Shown here: positions 37,124 through 46,661 of the stretch, in pieces
Layout: each line of letters begins with the position of its first letter
Position numbering within the stretch: the stretch's first letter is position 1
Notes under the pieces: model-generated
Database searches by the model: none
What the model was told of the DNA's origin: nothing
What the model saw: the letters and a program-made list of their open reading frames with translations, nothing else
From: Halotia branconii CENA392
GTDB lineage: Bacteria; Cyanobacteriota; Cyanobacteriia; Cyanobacteriales; Nostocaceae
Direction of reading: 5' to 3'
Length of the DNA stretch: 64,000 bases
NCBI RefSeq assembly: GCF_029953635.1
Contig: NZ_CP124543.1
Span: 4,133,455-4,197,454, forward strand
Program-made: the position numbers and the translations under genes

Positions 37124-38050
37124 TCAAAATTGATTTCCCAAAACTACTCGCACTCCCCAAAACAGGGTCAACATTGCAATAGCCAACCAATCTCGCGCTT
37201 TAAGTCTCAATTCATGCCACTTAACGCGGTGTTCATTTGGACTGGTAAAACCGCGTACCATCATCGCACTAGCCATTTGTTCTGCCCGGAGTAACAAATT
37301 TTCTAATAGTCTTTCTGCGACTATCATCCAAACTTTAAATGCTCCTTTCAATCCCAGCTTTTTCCAATTAATTGCCCTTGTCATCACAGAACGAGCTAAG
37401 TTTTGGACTTCTTCTAGGACTAGGGGAATAAATCGCAAAGACAAAGTTAAAGTCAAAGTAATTTCAGTTACAGGTATCTTGAACCGTCGTAGAGGCTGCA
37501 TTAAACTTTCTATGGCAGTCGTGATTTCTTCTGGTGCAGTTGTGAGTAGATACAGGTTAGTGCTGTAAATCACGGTAAATAAAATTGTACTGAGGCGTAC
37601 TGCCAAATCTAAAGAATGACGAGTAACTTTGACTGGTCCCTTATGAAATAAGACATAGCTGTACTTTTTAGTATTAAAGACTTGCTCTGTAACAACTTTG
37701 GCATTATTTGTGTTTGATTGCTGGAGCAAAGCTTGTTCATTAGCTGGCAGACGCGGTTGATAATCTATACCTAGTCCATCTGGACTCACAGCTGCAATAA
37801 GTAAAACTAAAACCGAAAGTGTTAATAGCCAACCCATCTGCTGTTGCCACACTCTGCGGGGAATTTTGGCAACTAAGGTAAAAATAATTAACAATGCTAC
37901 CAGTAATATACGCCATTGGTTATTGGCAAAACTGTAGCTTGTCAAAAAGCTCATCAACCAGAAAATCTTGACTCGTGGATCGAGTTTATGTAACCAAGTT
38001 TGCGGTTGTTCTAAGTAAAGTCCAAGTGGTAGCGATCGCAATAAGTCCAT
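37124..38050 (-). CDS. ecfT: Energy-coupling factor transporter transmembrane protein EcfT (CbiQ family)
   Basis: A 308-residue membrane protein of ECF-type vitamin/metal importers, linking the ATPases to the substrate-binding S component. Seen: the N-terminal LYLEQPQTWLHKLDPRVKIFWLM signature, about five membrane helices, and the coupling-helix motifs ARSVMTRAINWKKLG and LLRAEQMASAMMVRGF. I start at the ATG at 38050 (MDLLRSLPLG); an upstream ATG at 38092 would add 14 atypical residues. No ATPase or S-component gene is adjacent, so it probably uses shared ATPases. Confidence 0.9.
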   Translation of the reverse strand: MDLLRSLPLGLYLEQPQTWLHKLDPRVKIFWLMSFLTSYSFANNQWRILLVALLIIFTLVAKIPRRVWQQQMGWLLTLSVLVLLIAAVSPDGLGIDYQPRLPANEQALLQQSNTNNAKVVTEQVFNTKKYSYVLFHKGPVKVTRHSLDLAVRLSTILFTVIYSTNLYLLTTAPEEITTAIESLMQPLRRFKIPVTEITLTLTLSLRFIPLVLEEVQNLARSVMTRAINWKKLGLKGAFKVWMIVAERLLENLLLRAEQMASAMMVRGFTSPNEHRVKWHELRLKARDWLAIAMLTLFWGVRVVLGNQF

Positions 38051-38168
38051 GTTTGAGTGCTGGGTAGTAGAAAGCCAGGGCTTTGCATTCACTATTCTAC
38101 GAACAAAAATATCCCCGACTTTTTATTTTATTAGTTTAAATCCTGTAGAAAATTGCTATTTTTATTTA

Positions 38169-38435
38169 TCAATTGTTTTCTTTGTAAACTTGATTTCGGT
38201 GTTTTACTTTGATTACAGTTACCAAGAAAATATCTTCAAAAATCTCGTATATTACACGATATATACCCACTCGAATACGATATAGATCTTCTTCGTTCTT
38301 CAATTTTTTCACACCACTTGGACGAGGCTATATTGCTAATTCATTAATTTTAGTTTTTATCCGCTCCTGTATATCTAGAGGTAATTTCTGGAATTGTTTT
38401 CTTGCACCTTTGGAAAACTCTACGCTGTAAGTCAC
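38169..38435 (-). pseudogene. RelE-family toxin gene with an internal TAG stop
   Basis: Starting at a GTG that overlaps the antitoxin stop, the frame reads MTYSVEFSKGARKQFQKLPL, then a TAG at 38328-38330 (codon 36). After the stop it continues PRPSGVKKLKNEEDLYRI, RVGIYRVIYEIFEDIF, VIKVKHRNQVYKEN to a TGA. This is a complete RelE-like toxin except for the one stop. The toxin is therefore probably inactive, unless the stop is read through. The antitoxin gene upstream is intact. Confidence 0.85.
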
Positions 38436-38659
38436 GCAACGTCCTTTTTAATTTCGTTTTGGATTTCTTTCCAAGGTACAGTACCATTAACACGTATATC
38501 TTCTCTAGCTTCTAGAATTGATTTTAAATCCTCTTCATCCTCCTGTTCATCAATTGTTTTTAATAAACCATAAATTTCATCTAAAGTACTGTCGTAAGCT
38601 TGGTAAAGCAGTAAAATGATATCTTGAATTAACTTTTCTCTCTCACGATCAGTTTTCAT
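38432..38659 (-). CDS. Antitoxin of a RelE-type pair (partner toxin broken)
   Basis: A 75-residue acidic helical protein (REREKLIQDIILLLYQAYDS, IDEQEDEEDLKSILEAREDI, VPWKEIQNEIKKDVA). Its TGA overlaps the GTG of the toxin frame that follows, the usual arrangement of an antitoxin-toxin pair. Because the toxin has a premature stop, the antitoxin may survive as a relic or act on other toxins. It lies 17 bp downstream of the DUF262-HNH gene. Confidence 0.75.
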   Translation of the reverse strand: MKTDREREKLIQDIILLLYQAYDSTLDEIYGLLKTIDEQEDEEDLKSILEAREDIRVNGTVPWKEIQNEIKKDVA

Positions 38660-38676
38660 TTTGACACCTCTATTGT

Positions 38677-40230
38677 CTAATTTTTATATCCTGTATTACA
38701 GTACGGATGTGTTAGCTGTCCATTATCTATAGTCGCCAAGCCACCATCTTCCTTGCGCTGTATATGATCAATTGAAATTGAATTTCTATGGATAAAACCA
38801 CGACAGATATGACATTTAGGTGCATTTGGCAATGTACTTCTTATATAAATTTCACTCTTTTTATTTGCATCAAAGTCTTTTGCAGATGAGTTATTTTCTT
38901 GATTGATTTGACGAAGATTTAAATAATTAAAATCATTTTGGGATATAATATAATGTATTGCATCATTTATTGTTTTTTCTAATTTCAAATTGTTAATCAT
39001 TTCTAGAAAAAAAATTGATAGATATTTATAACTCTTCTGTACAGACCTATACTTGACGTAAATTTGCTGAATTAAATAATCATTATTAAGCAGAAAGTCT
39101 TCAAATTTTTCCCTAACTTCTATGAAATCATTAACTTTATTACGTTTATTTAGTTCCATAACAAAATCAACAATGGCTAGAAAAGATACCGTTCTATGCC
39201 TTCCTTCTTTTGAATAAAAATATACAATTGGGTGCAAACCTAGAGATGAGGGATGATTCCCATTTAATTTATATGCAATTTTTTTGACATTCTTTAAAAA
39301 TTGTATTGTTGCCTCACCTGTTGTGTCATTATTAACTCCCTTATTATTAAAATCTATATTATTAACGATATTAACGAAATCTAAAATTAGTGGTAGTGTT
39401 TGAGGAGAATATAATTTTCCTCCCATTGGTATATCCAAAGTTTTTATAGTATTGTGCAACTTGGGTTCAAAAAGTATTTCATTAATTTCTTTAGCTATTC
39501 TTTGTATCTGATTTTGAATTTCATCTGAAAAGGACGACCAATATTTGTGACCTCTACCACTTCTTATGATTGCGCGTGCTGCGATGCTATTAGGTTTCTT
39601 TCTAGATTCTAAAAGTTTTAGCTCAGTTTTATCAATTGGGGCTGCTTGCTGATTAATTTTAAAGAATGAGCTTTCTGCTTTACTTGCATCACCTTCAACC
39701 CATTGAAGTTGAATTGCTACTGCTGCTAGGTTTTTTGCATATTTGGCAACTTCCAGTTTGACTTTATCAGGGTGCGTGAGAGCTAACCGAGAATCTTCGT
39801 ATGAGCCGATTGTTTTGTTAATTAATTTTCGTGTTTCTTCAGCAACTTTTATTTGTTCATCAGGAATTACGCCATCATAGAAAAGCTTTGATATCTTACC
39901 ATCACCATAATCGTCATTTACCCAAGCAGACAATGCACTTAATCTATGGCTGCCATCAATTACGAATAAATAGCCACCTGTACTTCGCCACAAAATAATA
40001 GCTGGTATTAAATCACCCTCTATAAAACTTTTTATAAATTCGCAAACTTTGTATTTATCCCATTCGTTAGTTTCTCTTTGAAAATCTGGTTTTCGGATAT
40101 TTGTAAAGAAAAATGAATCAGCTTTGATATCTTCAATAGCAATTCTGTCTTTTTTCGTACCTGAATTGATATTGTCTTCTACTTCAAAATCTTCTCTTGA
40201 AATCAGAGCATCTAGATTAATTTTAGCCAT
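38677..40230 (-). CDS. DUF262 (ParB-like) domain protein with C-terminal HNH nuclease motif
   Basis: A 517-residue protein. The N terminus has the DUF262/ParB-like nucleotide-binding motif YLFVIDGSHRLSALSAWV (Asp92-Gly-Ser-His-Arg96). The last 45 residues form an HNH module: CHICRGF (zinc pair), SISIDHIQRKEDGG, and NGQLTHPYCNTGYKN. DUF262 with HNH/DUF1524 is the plan of GmrSD-type enzymes that restrict modified phage DNA, so a defence role is likely but not shown. The gene is noticeably more AT-rich than its neighbours and sits beside a toxin-antitoxin relic, suggesting transfer. Confidence 0.8.
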   Translation of the reverse strand: MAKINLDALISREDFEVEDNINSGTKKDRIAIEDIKADSFFFTNIRKPDFQRETNEWDKYKVCEFIKSFIEGDLIPAIILWRSTGGYLFVIDGSHRLSALSAWVNDDYGDGKISKLFYDGVIPDEQIKVAEETRKLINKTIGSYEDSRLALTHPDKVKLEVAKYAKNLAAVAIQLQWVEGDASKAESSFFKINQQAAPIDKTELKLLESRKKPNSIAARAIIRSGRGHKYWSSFSDEIQNQIQRIAKEINEILFEPKLHNTIKTLDIPMGGKLYSPQTLPLILDFVNIVNNIDFNNKGVNNDTTGEATIQFLKNVKKIAYKLNGNHPSSLGLHPIVYFYSKEGRHRTVSFLAIVDFVMELNKRNKVNDFIEVREKFEDFLLNNDYLIQQIYVKYRSVQKSYKYLSIFFLEMINNLKLEKTINDAIHYIISQNDFNYLNLRQINQENNSSAKDFDANKKSEIYIRSTLPNAPKCHICRGFIHRNSISIDHIQRKEDGGLATIDNGQLTHPYCNTGYKN

Positions 40231-40342
40231 GAGTTTTTCTGTGTGTTTTTACTGTGAATTATTCACTTAAAAAGTATAATACAAGCTTGAACACAGCAAG
40301 TAAGACTAATTTGATTGTATAAAGTTGTGGCAAAATACTAAA

Positions 40343-40371
40343 ATCCCCGACTTTTAAAAAAAATCAGGGAT
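40343..40371 (-). terminator. Putative terminator hairpin downstream of der
   Basis: ATCCCCGA (40343-40350) and TCAGGGAT (40364-40371) pair with one mismatch. The loop is A-rich on the plus strand and T-rich on the minus strand. It lies 13 bp past the der stop codon. Confidence 0.45.
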
Positions 40372-40383
40372 CTGAATCATCAT

Positions 40384-41748
40384 TTATTTAACGCGAGTTG
40401 CTCTGTTGACGCTACCAACTTCCATATCTCGGACTTTCTTACTCCGCCACAGTAGACGAATGGGAGTACCTTTAAACCCTAATTGTTGCCGGAATTGTCT
40501 TTCAATGTAGCGGCGGTAGTTGTCGTTAAAGCGTTTGGCTTCGTTGACAAATAAGGCGATCGTTGGTGGTTGTGTACTTACTTGTGTACCATAATAAATC
40601 TTACCCTGACGACCTCCGCGTGAGGCTGGGGGAGAATGCCAGCTAACAGCATCTTCTAGTACTTCGTTAATAACTGATGTACTGACACGGCGTTTATGTG
40701 CCTCAGCTGCTATATTCACAAGTTCTAAAATCTTTTCTACCCGTTGTCCTGTTAAGGCACTCACAAAGATAGTTTCTGCCCAGTCAGTAAAATCTAGCCG
40801 GGATTGCATCGTTTTTTCATAGTCGTAGATAGTGTAAGAGTCTTTTTCGACTGCATCCCATTTATTGACGACGATGACACAAGCTCGACCTTCTTCGATA
40901 ATTCGCCCGGCTAATTTTTGGTCTTGATCGGTGACTCCATCAAGGGCATCTATGATCAATAAAACCACATCGGCACGACGAATTGCTTTGAAGGCGCGGT
41001 TAATGCTAAAAAATTCTGTGCCGTATTCTATATGTTTCTTTCTGCGAATGCCAGCAGTATCAATCAAGCGGTAAGTTTGCCCATCTCGTTCGACGACAGT
41101 ATCAATAGCGTCGCGGGTTGTGCCAGAAATGGGACTGACGATCGCCCTTTGTTGCCCGACGAAAGCATTTAATAAACTGGATTTACCGACATTTGGTCGC
41201 CCGATAATTGCAACTTTGATTTCGTTGTTTTCCGGTACTTCATCAACGCTCGGAATGTGACTAATTAACTCGTCGAGTATTTCTCCCGTACCGTTACCAT
41301 GAATTGCGGAGATCGGGAAAGGTTCGCCCAATCCCAACTCCCAAAATTCGGCGGCTTGCATTAAGCCTTGTTCTATAGACTCGCATTTATTTACAGCCAG
41401 TAGAACAGGTACTGGTTGTTGACGCAACCATGTAGCAATTTCTTCATCTGCCGAGTTGGGGCCAGTTTTACCATCTACGACAAAAATAGCGGCACTTGCT
41501 TCTGCCAGGGCTGTTAATGCTTGTTGGCGAATCAATGGTAGAAATTCGGTGTCATCGTTAAATACTAAGCCACCAGTGTCCACTACTAAAAATTCGCGAT
41601 CGCCCCAGTAAGCTGGCATGTAAGTGCGATCGCGTGTCACACCCGGTTCGTCGTGGACAATCGCCGTTTGCTCCCCGGCGAGACGATTAACCAGGGTAGA
41701 TTTGCCCACATTCGGGCGACCGATAATTGCAACGATTGGCAGTCCCAT
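40384..41748 (-). CDS. der: Ribosome biogenesis GTPase Der (EngA)
   Basis: A 454-residue protein with two tandem G domains and a KH-like C-terminal domain. It acts in late 50S subunit maturation. First G domain: [16 protein letters not shown] (G1), [18 protein letters not shown] (~119). Second: [40 protein letters not shown]. The C-terminal [12 protein letters not shown] is the standard KH end. It begins at the ATG at 41748. Confidence 0.98.
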   Translation of the reverse strand: MGLPIVAIIGRPNVGKSTLVNRLAGEQTAIVHDEPGVTRDRTYMPAYWGDREFLVVDTGGLVFNDDTEFLPLIRQQALTALAEASAAIFVVDGKTGPNSADEEIATWLRQQPVPVLLAVNKCESIEQGLMQAAEFWELGLGEPFPISAIHGNGTGEILDELISHIPSVDEVPENNEIKVAIIGRPNVGKSSLLNAFVGQQRAIVSPISGTTRDAIDTVVERDGQTYRLIDTAGIRRKKHIEYGTEFFSINRAFKAIRRADVVLLIIDALDGVTDQDQKLAGRIIEEGRACVIVVNKWDAVEKDSYTIYDYEKTMQSRLDFTDWAETIFVSALTGQRVEKILELVNIAAEAHKRRVSTSVINEVLEDAVSWHSPPASRGGRQGKIYYGTQVSTQPPTIALFVNEAKRFNDNYRRYIERQFRQQLGFKGTPIRLLWRSKKVRDMEVGSVNRATRVK

Positions 41749-41905
41749 AAAACCAGGGTGAGTAAGAGAGCTAGTATATCACGTCTCTATATTTTAGCTA
41801 CTTTAAATCTTTATTTAATTCCTCAACCCCCAAGGTGATTTACCGCCAAATTTAAAGAAATAGCATAACGGAAAAACTGGCAGTCACATCAAAGGAGATT
41901 ATGCC

Positions 41906-42766
41906 TTGAGAATTAATAAGTGGCTCAAACAAGCCAGTAATTTAGCTTGGCGATGTTTAGGATGGTGCATTATTTTAGGATGCTGTACCTTACTATACGC
42001 CAAGTTAATTGAACCGAATTGGATCGAGATTAATTCTTTACAACTGACCCTACCTCATCTTTCATCGGAATTTAATGGTTATCGCATTGTGCAAATCAGC
42101 GATATTCATCGAGATAGATGGATGACTCCAAGACGTATAAAACGTATTGTTCACTTGGTTAATCAACAAAAACCAGACTTAGTAGCAATTACAGGTGATT
42201 TAATTACTCGTCATTCACCGCAGTTAATTCCTACTCTTGAAGTTCCCTTAGCTCAACTTAAGCCCAAAGATCAAACTGTGGCAGTATTGGGTAATCATGA
42301 CCACGAAAACGACACTAAGAAAATTATCAAGGTACTGGAACAAAGCGGTATATTACACCTTGGTAACGCTGTTTATACACTACAGCGGGGTAGTGCAACG
42401 TTGCATATCGCTGGGGTAGATGATGTGGGCATGGGTGAAGACCGTTTGGATTTAGTTATGCAACGCTTACCTGATGAGGGTGCGGCAATTTTATTAGCCC
42501 ATGAGCCAGATTTTGCTGATACTAGCGCTACTACAGGGCGGTTTGATTTGCAACTATCAGGGCATTCTCACGGCGGACAGGTGCGTTTACCTTTTCTCAA
42601 GCCGCCGATTCTACCACCTTGGGGTCAAGAGTATTACTTAGGATGTTATCAGGTAAAAGAGATGCTCTTATACACCAATCGCGGCTTAGGTATGACCGGA
42701 TTGCATCTGCGCTTTTTTGCTCGTCCTGAAATTACAGTGTTTACTTTGGTTGCACCTAAATTTTGA
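41906..42766 (+). CDS. Membrane-anchored metallophosphoesterase
   Basis: A 286-residue calcineurin-like phosphoesterase (YkuE-like). An N-terminal membrane helix (LAWRCLGWCIILGCCTLLYA) is followed by the metal motifs QISDIHRDRW, ITGDLITRHSPQ, VLGNHDHEND, LLAHEPDFAD and LSGHSHGGQVRLP. Substrate unknown; relatives act on UDP-sugar lipids or other phosphoesters. A TTG start at 41906 is preceded by AAAGGAGAT, a good ribosome site. Confidence 0.92.
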   Translation: MRINKWLKQASNLAWRCLGWCIILGCCTLLYAKLIEPNWIEINSLQLTLPHLSSEFNGYRIVQISDIHRDRWMTPRRIKRIVHLVNQQKPDLVAITGDLITRHSPQLIPTLEVPLAQLKPKDQTVAVLGNHDHENDTKKIIKVLEQSGILHLGNAVYTLQRGSATLHIAGVDDVGMGEDRLDLVMQRLPDEGAAILLAHEPDFADTSATTGRFDLQLSGHSHGGQVRLPFLKPPILPPWGQEYYLGCYQVKEMLLYTNRGLGMTGLHLRFFARPEITVFTLVAPKF

Positions 42767-42833
42767 TTAATTAAGGTTGATGCCCAATCTGTTAGCCTTA
42801 AAGTTATTGGTAAGGCGATCGCAAAGTCTGGTA

Positions 42834-43181
42834 TTACTGGTTGTCTTGCTGTTCCTCAACTTCCAAATCTAAAGCAAATATCAAAGCTTGTTTGATTTTG
42901 AGTATTGCTTCATCCGGTAATTTACCCAGTTTGCGTTCCAACCTCACTACAGGAATTGAACCTAAACCTTGGATATTTGCAATAGAGTCTTGCCGTAAAA
43001 AAGACATTACAGGCAGTTCGACTTCATATTTACTATCCCGATTTTGCGTGGTGACAGGGACATAAAGAACTAAAGCACGTGGTGGGGCGGGGTCATAGCG
43101 AGACACAACTATAACAGGACGCACCTTAGCAGCAAGTCCCAAATCAACCAGCCATACTTCACCAAGTTTCGAGTTCATCAA
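42834..43181 (-). CDS. MazF/PemK-family endoribonuclease toxin
   Basis: A 115-residue protein with the MazF/PemK pattern: GEVWLVDLGLAAKVRPVIVVSRYD (RPVIVVS motif), ALVLYVPVTTQNRDSKYEVEL, and IANIQGLGSIPVVRLERKLGKL. MazF-type toxins cut single-stranded RNA at short motifs. Its start overlaps the preceding antitoxin gene by 23 bp. Catalytic Arg and Thr positions are preserved in RPVIVV and PVTT. Confidence 0.88.
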   Translation of the reverse strand: MMNSKLGEVWLVDLGLAAKVRPVIVVSRYDPAPPRALVLYVPVTTQNRDSKYEVELPVMSFLRQDSIANIQGLGSIPVVRLERKLGKLPDEAILKIKQALIFALDLEVEEQQDNQ

Positions 43182-43344
43182 TCAAATCTAATACTTCTTG
43201 CTCAACCATTCTAGAACGAAGAATGTCTAAAGCATCTTGGTCTGCTAGTTCAATAATCTCTATGAGGCATTGTCGCACCTGTTGAGCAATGTCGGGTTGC
43301 CATTGGCGCAGTTTTGTGTCAAGTTCTTGGACTAAAGCATCCAT
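43159..43344 (-). CDS. Antitoxin of the MazF-type pair
   Basis: A 61-residue acidic protein (LVQELDTKLRQWQPDIAQQV, CLIEIIELADQDALDILRSR, DLIDELETW). Predicted all-helical and directly upstream of, and overlapping, the MazF-like gene. No DNA-binding motif is obvious. The role follows from size, charge and position. Confidence 0.78.
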   Translation of the reverse strand: MDALVQELDTKLRQWQPDIAQQVRQCLIEIIELADQDALDILRSRMVEQEVLDLIDELETW

Positions 43345-43443
43345 TTCCAGTTCTCACAAGATGTTGTATTTGGTTCTATGCTACGGTATCCAGCAGCAGA
43401 CTCACAACGTCCATACACACCGACCGCTAGGAAGGGAAGTATC

Positions 43444-43701
43444 ATGTTATCCCACGAACCAGCCCTCGCCGAACAAGCTAAAACTTGGAAGTTCTTAGAG
43501 CTTTGGATCGATCCAGTCCTTTTTCCACCTAAAATCCTAATGCTAATTGGCGATCAAGATGGTACTTGCCGTATTTTTAACCCTGCTTCTGACTATAAGC
43601 TTGTGGTTGCTCACTCAAACTATCAAGCAGCGCAGGAATGGTTGCTTGAGGATGAATACGAACGAGTTCAAGGTCAACTTTTAGCAGAAGCAATTCTGTA
43701 A
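43444..43701 (+). CDS. Small conserved cyanobacterial protein of unknown function
   Basis: An 85-residue protein (MLSHEPALAEQAKTWKFLEL, WIDPVLFPPKILMLIGDQDG, VAHSNYQAAQEWLLEDEYER). I start at the ATG at 43444, which follows AGGAAGGGAAG; an upstream ATG at 43378 would extend into non-coding-like sequence. It resembles conserved hypothetical proteins of cyanobacteria with no assigned domain. Confidence 0.65.
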   Translation: MLSHEPALAEQAKTWKFLELWIDPVLFPPKILMLIGDQDGTCRIFNPASDYKLVVAHSNYQAAQEWLLEDEYERVQGQLLAEAIL

Positions 43702-43728
43702 GCAAAGTTCAGGTACAAAGTTTGACTA

Positions 43729-43900
43729 TATCAGGACTTACGCACAGGTAACGGAAAATCTAACCGCACAGAAGCCAGTGCGTTGGGCGGGTTCCCCGAC
43801 TTGTAGACGCTTCTGCGGCTTCCCGCAGGGTAGCAACTGGCGCGACGCTGAGAACACAGAGAAATAGGAATTTTAGAGAGTTCTTGCGTAAGTTCTGTAT
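43729..43900. mobile_element. MITE-like element with ACTTACGCA terminal inverted repeats
   Basis: TATCAGGACTTACGCA at the left and TGCGTAAGTTCTGTAT at the right form imperfect inverted ends of a 172-bp non-coding element. Inside is a CGCTTCTGCGGCTTCCCGCA repeat that recurs widely in Nostoc-type genomes. A 65-codon frame across it is not a gene. Confidence 0.55.
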
Positions 43901-43930
43901 ATAAAAAGTTAGGTGGGCAATTACCCACCT
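43901..43930 (-). terminator. Intrinsic terminator of the class I aldolase gene
   Basis: AGGTGGG (43911-43917) and CCCACCT (43924-43930) form a perfect 7-bp GC-rich stem. On the minus strand it is followed by AACTTTTTATA. It lies 13 bp past the aldolase stop codon. Confidence 0.75.
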
Positions 43931-43942
43931 ATTTTGTCGAGA

Positions 43943-45025
43943 CTAGGCTATGGTTACGTCTGGCGACAAATAAACATCCTGAATAGCGTGAAACAGTTTC
44001 ACTCCTTCTGCAAACGGACGCTGAAAAGTCTTGCGTCCAGAAATTAACCCTGTACCACCAGCCCGTTTGTTAATTACCGCTGTGCGAACTGCTTCGGCAA
44101 AGTCATTTTTACCAGTCGCCCCACCAGAATTAATTAATCCTGCACGTCCGCAGTAGCAATTCAGCACTTGGTAACGAGTCAAATCAATTGGATGGTCAGT
44201 TGTTAATTCTGTATAAACTCGTTCGTCGGTTTTACCGTAACTCTTACTAGTAGCTTTAGCGATCGCACCATAACCATTATTGCATTCAGGTAACTTTTGT
44301 TTGATGATATCGGCTTCAATCGTCACACCCAAATGATTTGCTTGCCCAGTCAAATCAGCAGCAAGATGGTAGTCTTTATCTTGTTTAAAAGCGTTATTAC
44401 GCAAATAACACCAAAGAATTGTCACCATCCCTAATTCATGAGCGCGTTTAAAAGCTCGGCTGATTTCTTGAATTTGCCTAGTAGAATTTTCTGAGCCAAA
44501 GTATATTGTTGCACCTATCGCTACAGCACCTAAATTCCAAGCTTGTTCTACATCAGCAAACAATACTTGGTCATATTGATTAGGGAAAGTTAGCAGTTCG
44601 TTGTGGTTGATTTTGGCAATAAAAGGAATTTTGTGGGCATATTTGCGCGACACACTACCTAATGCTCCTAAGGTAGTAGCAACAGCATTGCAACCTGCTT
44701 CCATTGCCAGCCTGAGAATATTTTCTGGGTCGAAGTAAATTGGATTAGGTGCAAAAGATGCTCCTGCTGAATGTTCAATGCCCTGGTCTACAGGTAAAAT
44801 TGAGAGATAGCCTGTATTGGCCAGACGACCAGTAGAGTAAAGTTGCTGAAGATTACGTAGTACTTGAGGATTGCGATCGCTATTCAACCAAACTCGATCT
44901 ACAAAGTCTGAGCCTGGTAAATGTAGTGAATCTTGAGAAACTTTGGCTTTATAGGTAAGCAGGGATTCCGCCTCTTTACCTAATAATGACTCAAGGGAAT
45001 TAGCCTCTATGAGGGTTGTAGTCAT
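43943..45025 (-). CDS. fbaB: Class I fructose-bisphosphate aldolase (FbaB/DhnA type)
   Basis: A 360-residue DhnA-type aldolase, which interconverts fructose-1,6-bisphosphate with two triose phosphates through a lysine Schiff base, without metal. Family blocks: [85 protein letters not shown], and [17 protein letters not shown]. Located in the cytosol, for glycolysis or the Calvin cycle beside class II enzymes. It has its own terminator. Confidence 0.94.
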   Translation of the reverse strand: MTTTLIEANSLESLLGKEAESLLTYKAKVSQDSLHLPGSDFVDRVWLNSDRNPQVLRNLQQLYSTGRLANTGYLSILPVDQGIEHSAGASFAPNPIYFDPENILRLAMEAGCNAVATTLGALGSVSRKYAHKIPFIAKINHNELLTFPNQYDQVLFADVEQAWNLGAVAIGATIYFGSENSTRQIQEISRAFKRAHELGMVTILWCYLRNNAFKQDKDYHLAADLTGQANHLGVTIEADIIKQKLPECNNGYGAIAKATSKSYGKTDERVYTELTTDHPIDLTRYQVLNCYCGRAGLINSGGATGKNDFAEAVRTAVINKRAGGTGLISGRKTFQRPFAEGVKLFHAIQDVYLSPDVTIA

Positions 45026-45236
45026 AGAATTTTCCTCAAACTAGGGCAAATAACTTTGCTTTTAAGTTAACATTTCAATGCTAACAGTCGCAGATGATTT
45101 GGGAATTATCTATATTTTCTATATTTCTTATTAAAGAGAGTTCGCTTCATCGGAAAGCTCGTAAATACATCCCTTAGTTATTTAGTAGTGTAATAGCGAT
45201 CACTTCATCTAACCTTAATACAGCTACATAACATTT

Positions 45237-46649
45237 CTATAGATACTCTCTATTTAATTTTGACCATTCTTTTATGCGATCTCTGAATTTTGACCATTCA
45301 CTATAAACTTCATTAAACAATTTATCTTTTTTTGCATAGTATTTTAATAGGTCATCTGTTTCTTTTTTAGCTCTTATTAAAATTTTTTGATCAAAAGGTT
45401 TAGGTATAATACCCAGTGACTTTAGTACTTGCAATTTATCACTATTTTTTTGATCGTATTCAGCTAATATTTTTATATGAGTTTCAAGGCAAACAGCCCT
45501 AAATATTTCTTGATATTTTTTTGGTAAGTCTTTCCAGGCGTATGTATTGACTTGTATATCATACGTCGTACCTGGTTCCCACCAACCTGGGTAATAATAA
45601 TATTTTAATACATTATGTAATCCTAATTGAAAGTCATCGTACGGCCCAACCCACTCAGCTGCATCAAGTGTTGTGTCTCTAACTTTATCTGCTATTTGAT
45701 CAATTGGAATCTTCTTGAAAGGTAAGTCTTTCTCTGTTTTGACACCCAATTTTCGTAAGACATCTCCTCCTAATCCAGGAATACGCATGGTTATACCATT
45801 AAAATCTGCGATTGAATTAATCTCTTTATTAAACCATCCTCCCATTTGTGCGCCTGTAGCTCCTGCGGGGAAAGGAATTACATTTAAGCCTAATTTCGGA
45901 TATATTTTTTGCATGAAAGTCAATTCATCATCAGGATTATCTTTGTAATGAAGCCAAGCATTTTGTTCTTGAGGATTTAGACCAAAAGGGATGGCACAAC
46001 CAAAAAATAGAACTCTAAAACTTTCCCTGTTGTAGTAGACCCCACTGTAACCACACTCTCTGTTGCCATCACTAACGTCTTTGAGAATTTCTTCTGTATC
46101 CCCAGTGTTAACTAGCTCAATAGTAAAGTTACCACCTGTCATCTGGTCGATACGCTTACGGATTATTTCTGGAGCTTGCCAAAGTATTAGTTTGTTAGGA
46201 TTATCACCCACAAAACTAACCATTTTCCAGGTAACACGCGGCCAATGCTGACCAGCAAACCAACCACCAGTTAGTCCCACCGTTGTACCAGTAGCGGTCT
46301 GTATAAAAGCTCTACGAGACATCCGCTTTGGTAAAAATCTATTTATTTTGATCGTTTTTTTAACTTCTTCTGGAAAATTAGGCAACTGACTGATGTTCTG
46401 ACTAGATTCACTAGAAGGTGAATTTATTTTGTCACTTCCTGTTTGGTTTGGCGTTTGTATGTGAGGAAACCCAACGTTAACATTGACAACGTTGCCAGTT
46501 GAATTGCTATGTGTTTGATTTTGATTATTATCATTGCCAATAGTACCCTGCATTCCGCCCTCTATTGTAGAGTCTTCAGCGTTTTGCTGAATACTAGGCT
46601 CAGAACTGGGTGGTGAATTGTCGGAGTAAGGCGATGGCAATTGGCTCAC
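45237..46649 (-). CDS. TRAP-type solute-binding protein (DctP-like) with an unusual N-terminal extension
   Basis: A 470-residue protein. From ~130 onward it is a TRAP-transporter binding protein (ILWQAPEIIRKRIDQMTGGN, FKKIPIDQIADKVRDTTLDA, AAEWVGPYDD, YYYPGWWEPGT), a family that binds carboxylates in the periplasm. A twin-arginine motif SRRAFIQ at 111-117 precedes a hydrophobic stretch. Before it lies a ~110-residue Ser/Asn/Gln-rich extension holding GGMQGTIGNDNNQNQ (31-45), which matches the N terminus of the co-transcribed gene upstream. A start at Met110 would give a normal Tat signal. No dctQ/dctM genes are nearby. Confidence 0.85.
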   Translation of the reverse strand: MSQLPSPYSDNSPPSSEPSIQQNAEDSTIEGGMQGTIGNDNNQNQTHSNSTGNVVNVNVGFPHIQTPNQTGSDKINSPSSESSQNISQLPNFPEEVKKTIKINRFLPKRMSRRAFIQTATGTTVGLTGGWFAGQHWPRVTWKMVSFVGDNPNKLILWQAPEIIRKRIDQMTGGNFTIELVNTGDTEEILKDVSDGNRECGYSGVYYNRESFRVLFFGCAIPFGLNPQEQNAWLHYKDNPDDELTFMQKIYPKLGLNVIPFPAGATGAQMGGWFNKEINSIADFNGITMRIPGLGGDVLRKLGVKTEKDLPFKKIPIDQIADKVRDTTLDAAEWVGPYDDFQLGLHNVLKYYYYPGWWEPGTTYDIQVNTYAWKDLPKKYQEIFRAVCLETHIKILAEYDQKNSDKLQVLKSLGIIPKPFDQKILIRAKKETDDLLKYYAKKDKLFNEVYSEWSKFRDRIKEWSKLNREYL

Positions 46650-46661
46650 AGTTTCACTCTG

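Noticed and set aside
43731..43928. 65-codon minus-strand gene
   Set aside because: It spans an inverted-repeat element and the aldolase terminator.
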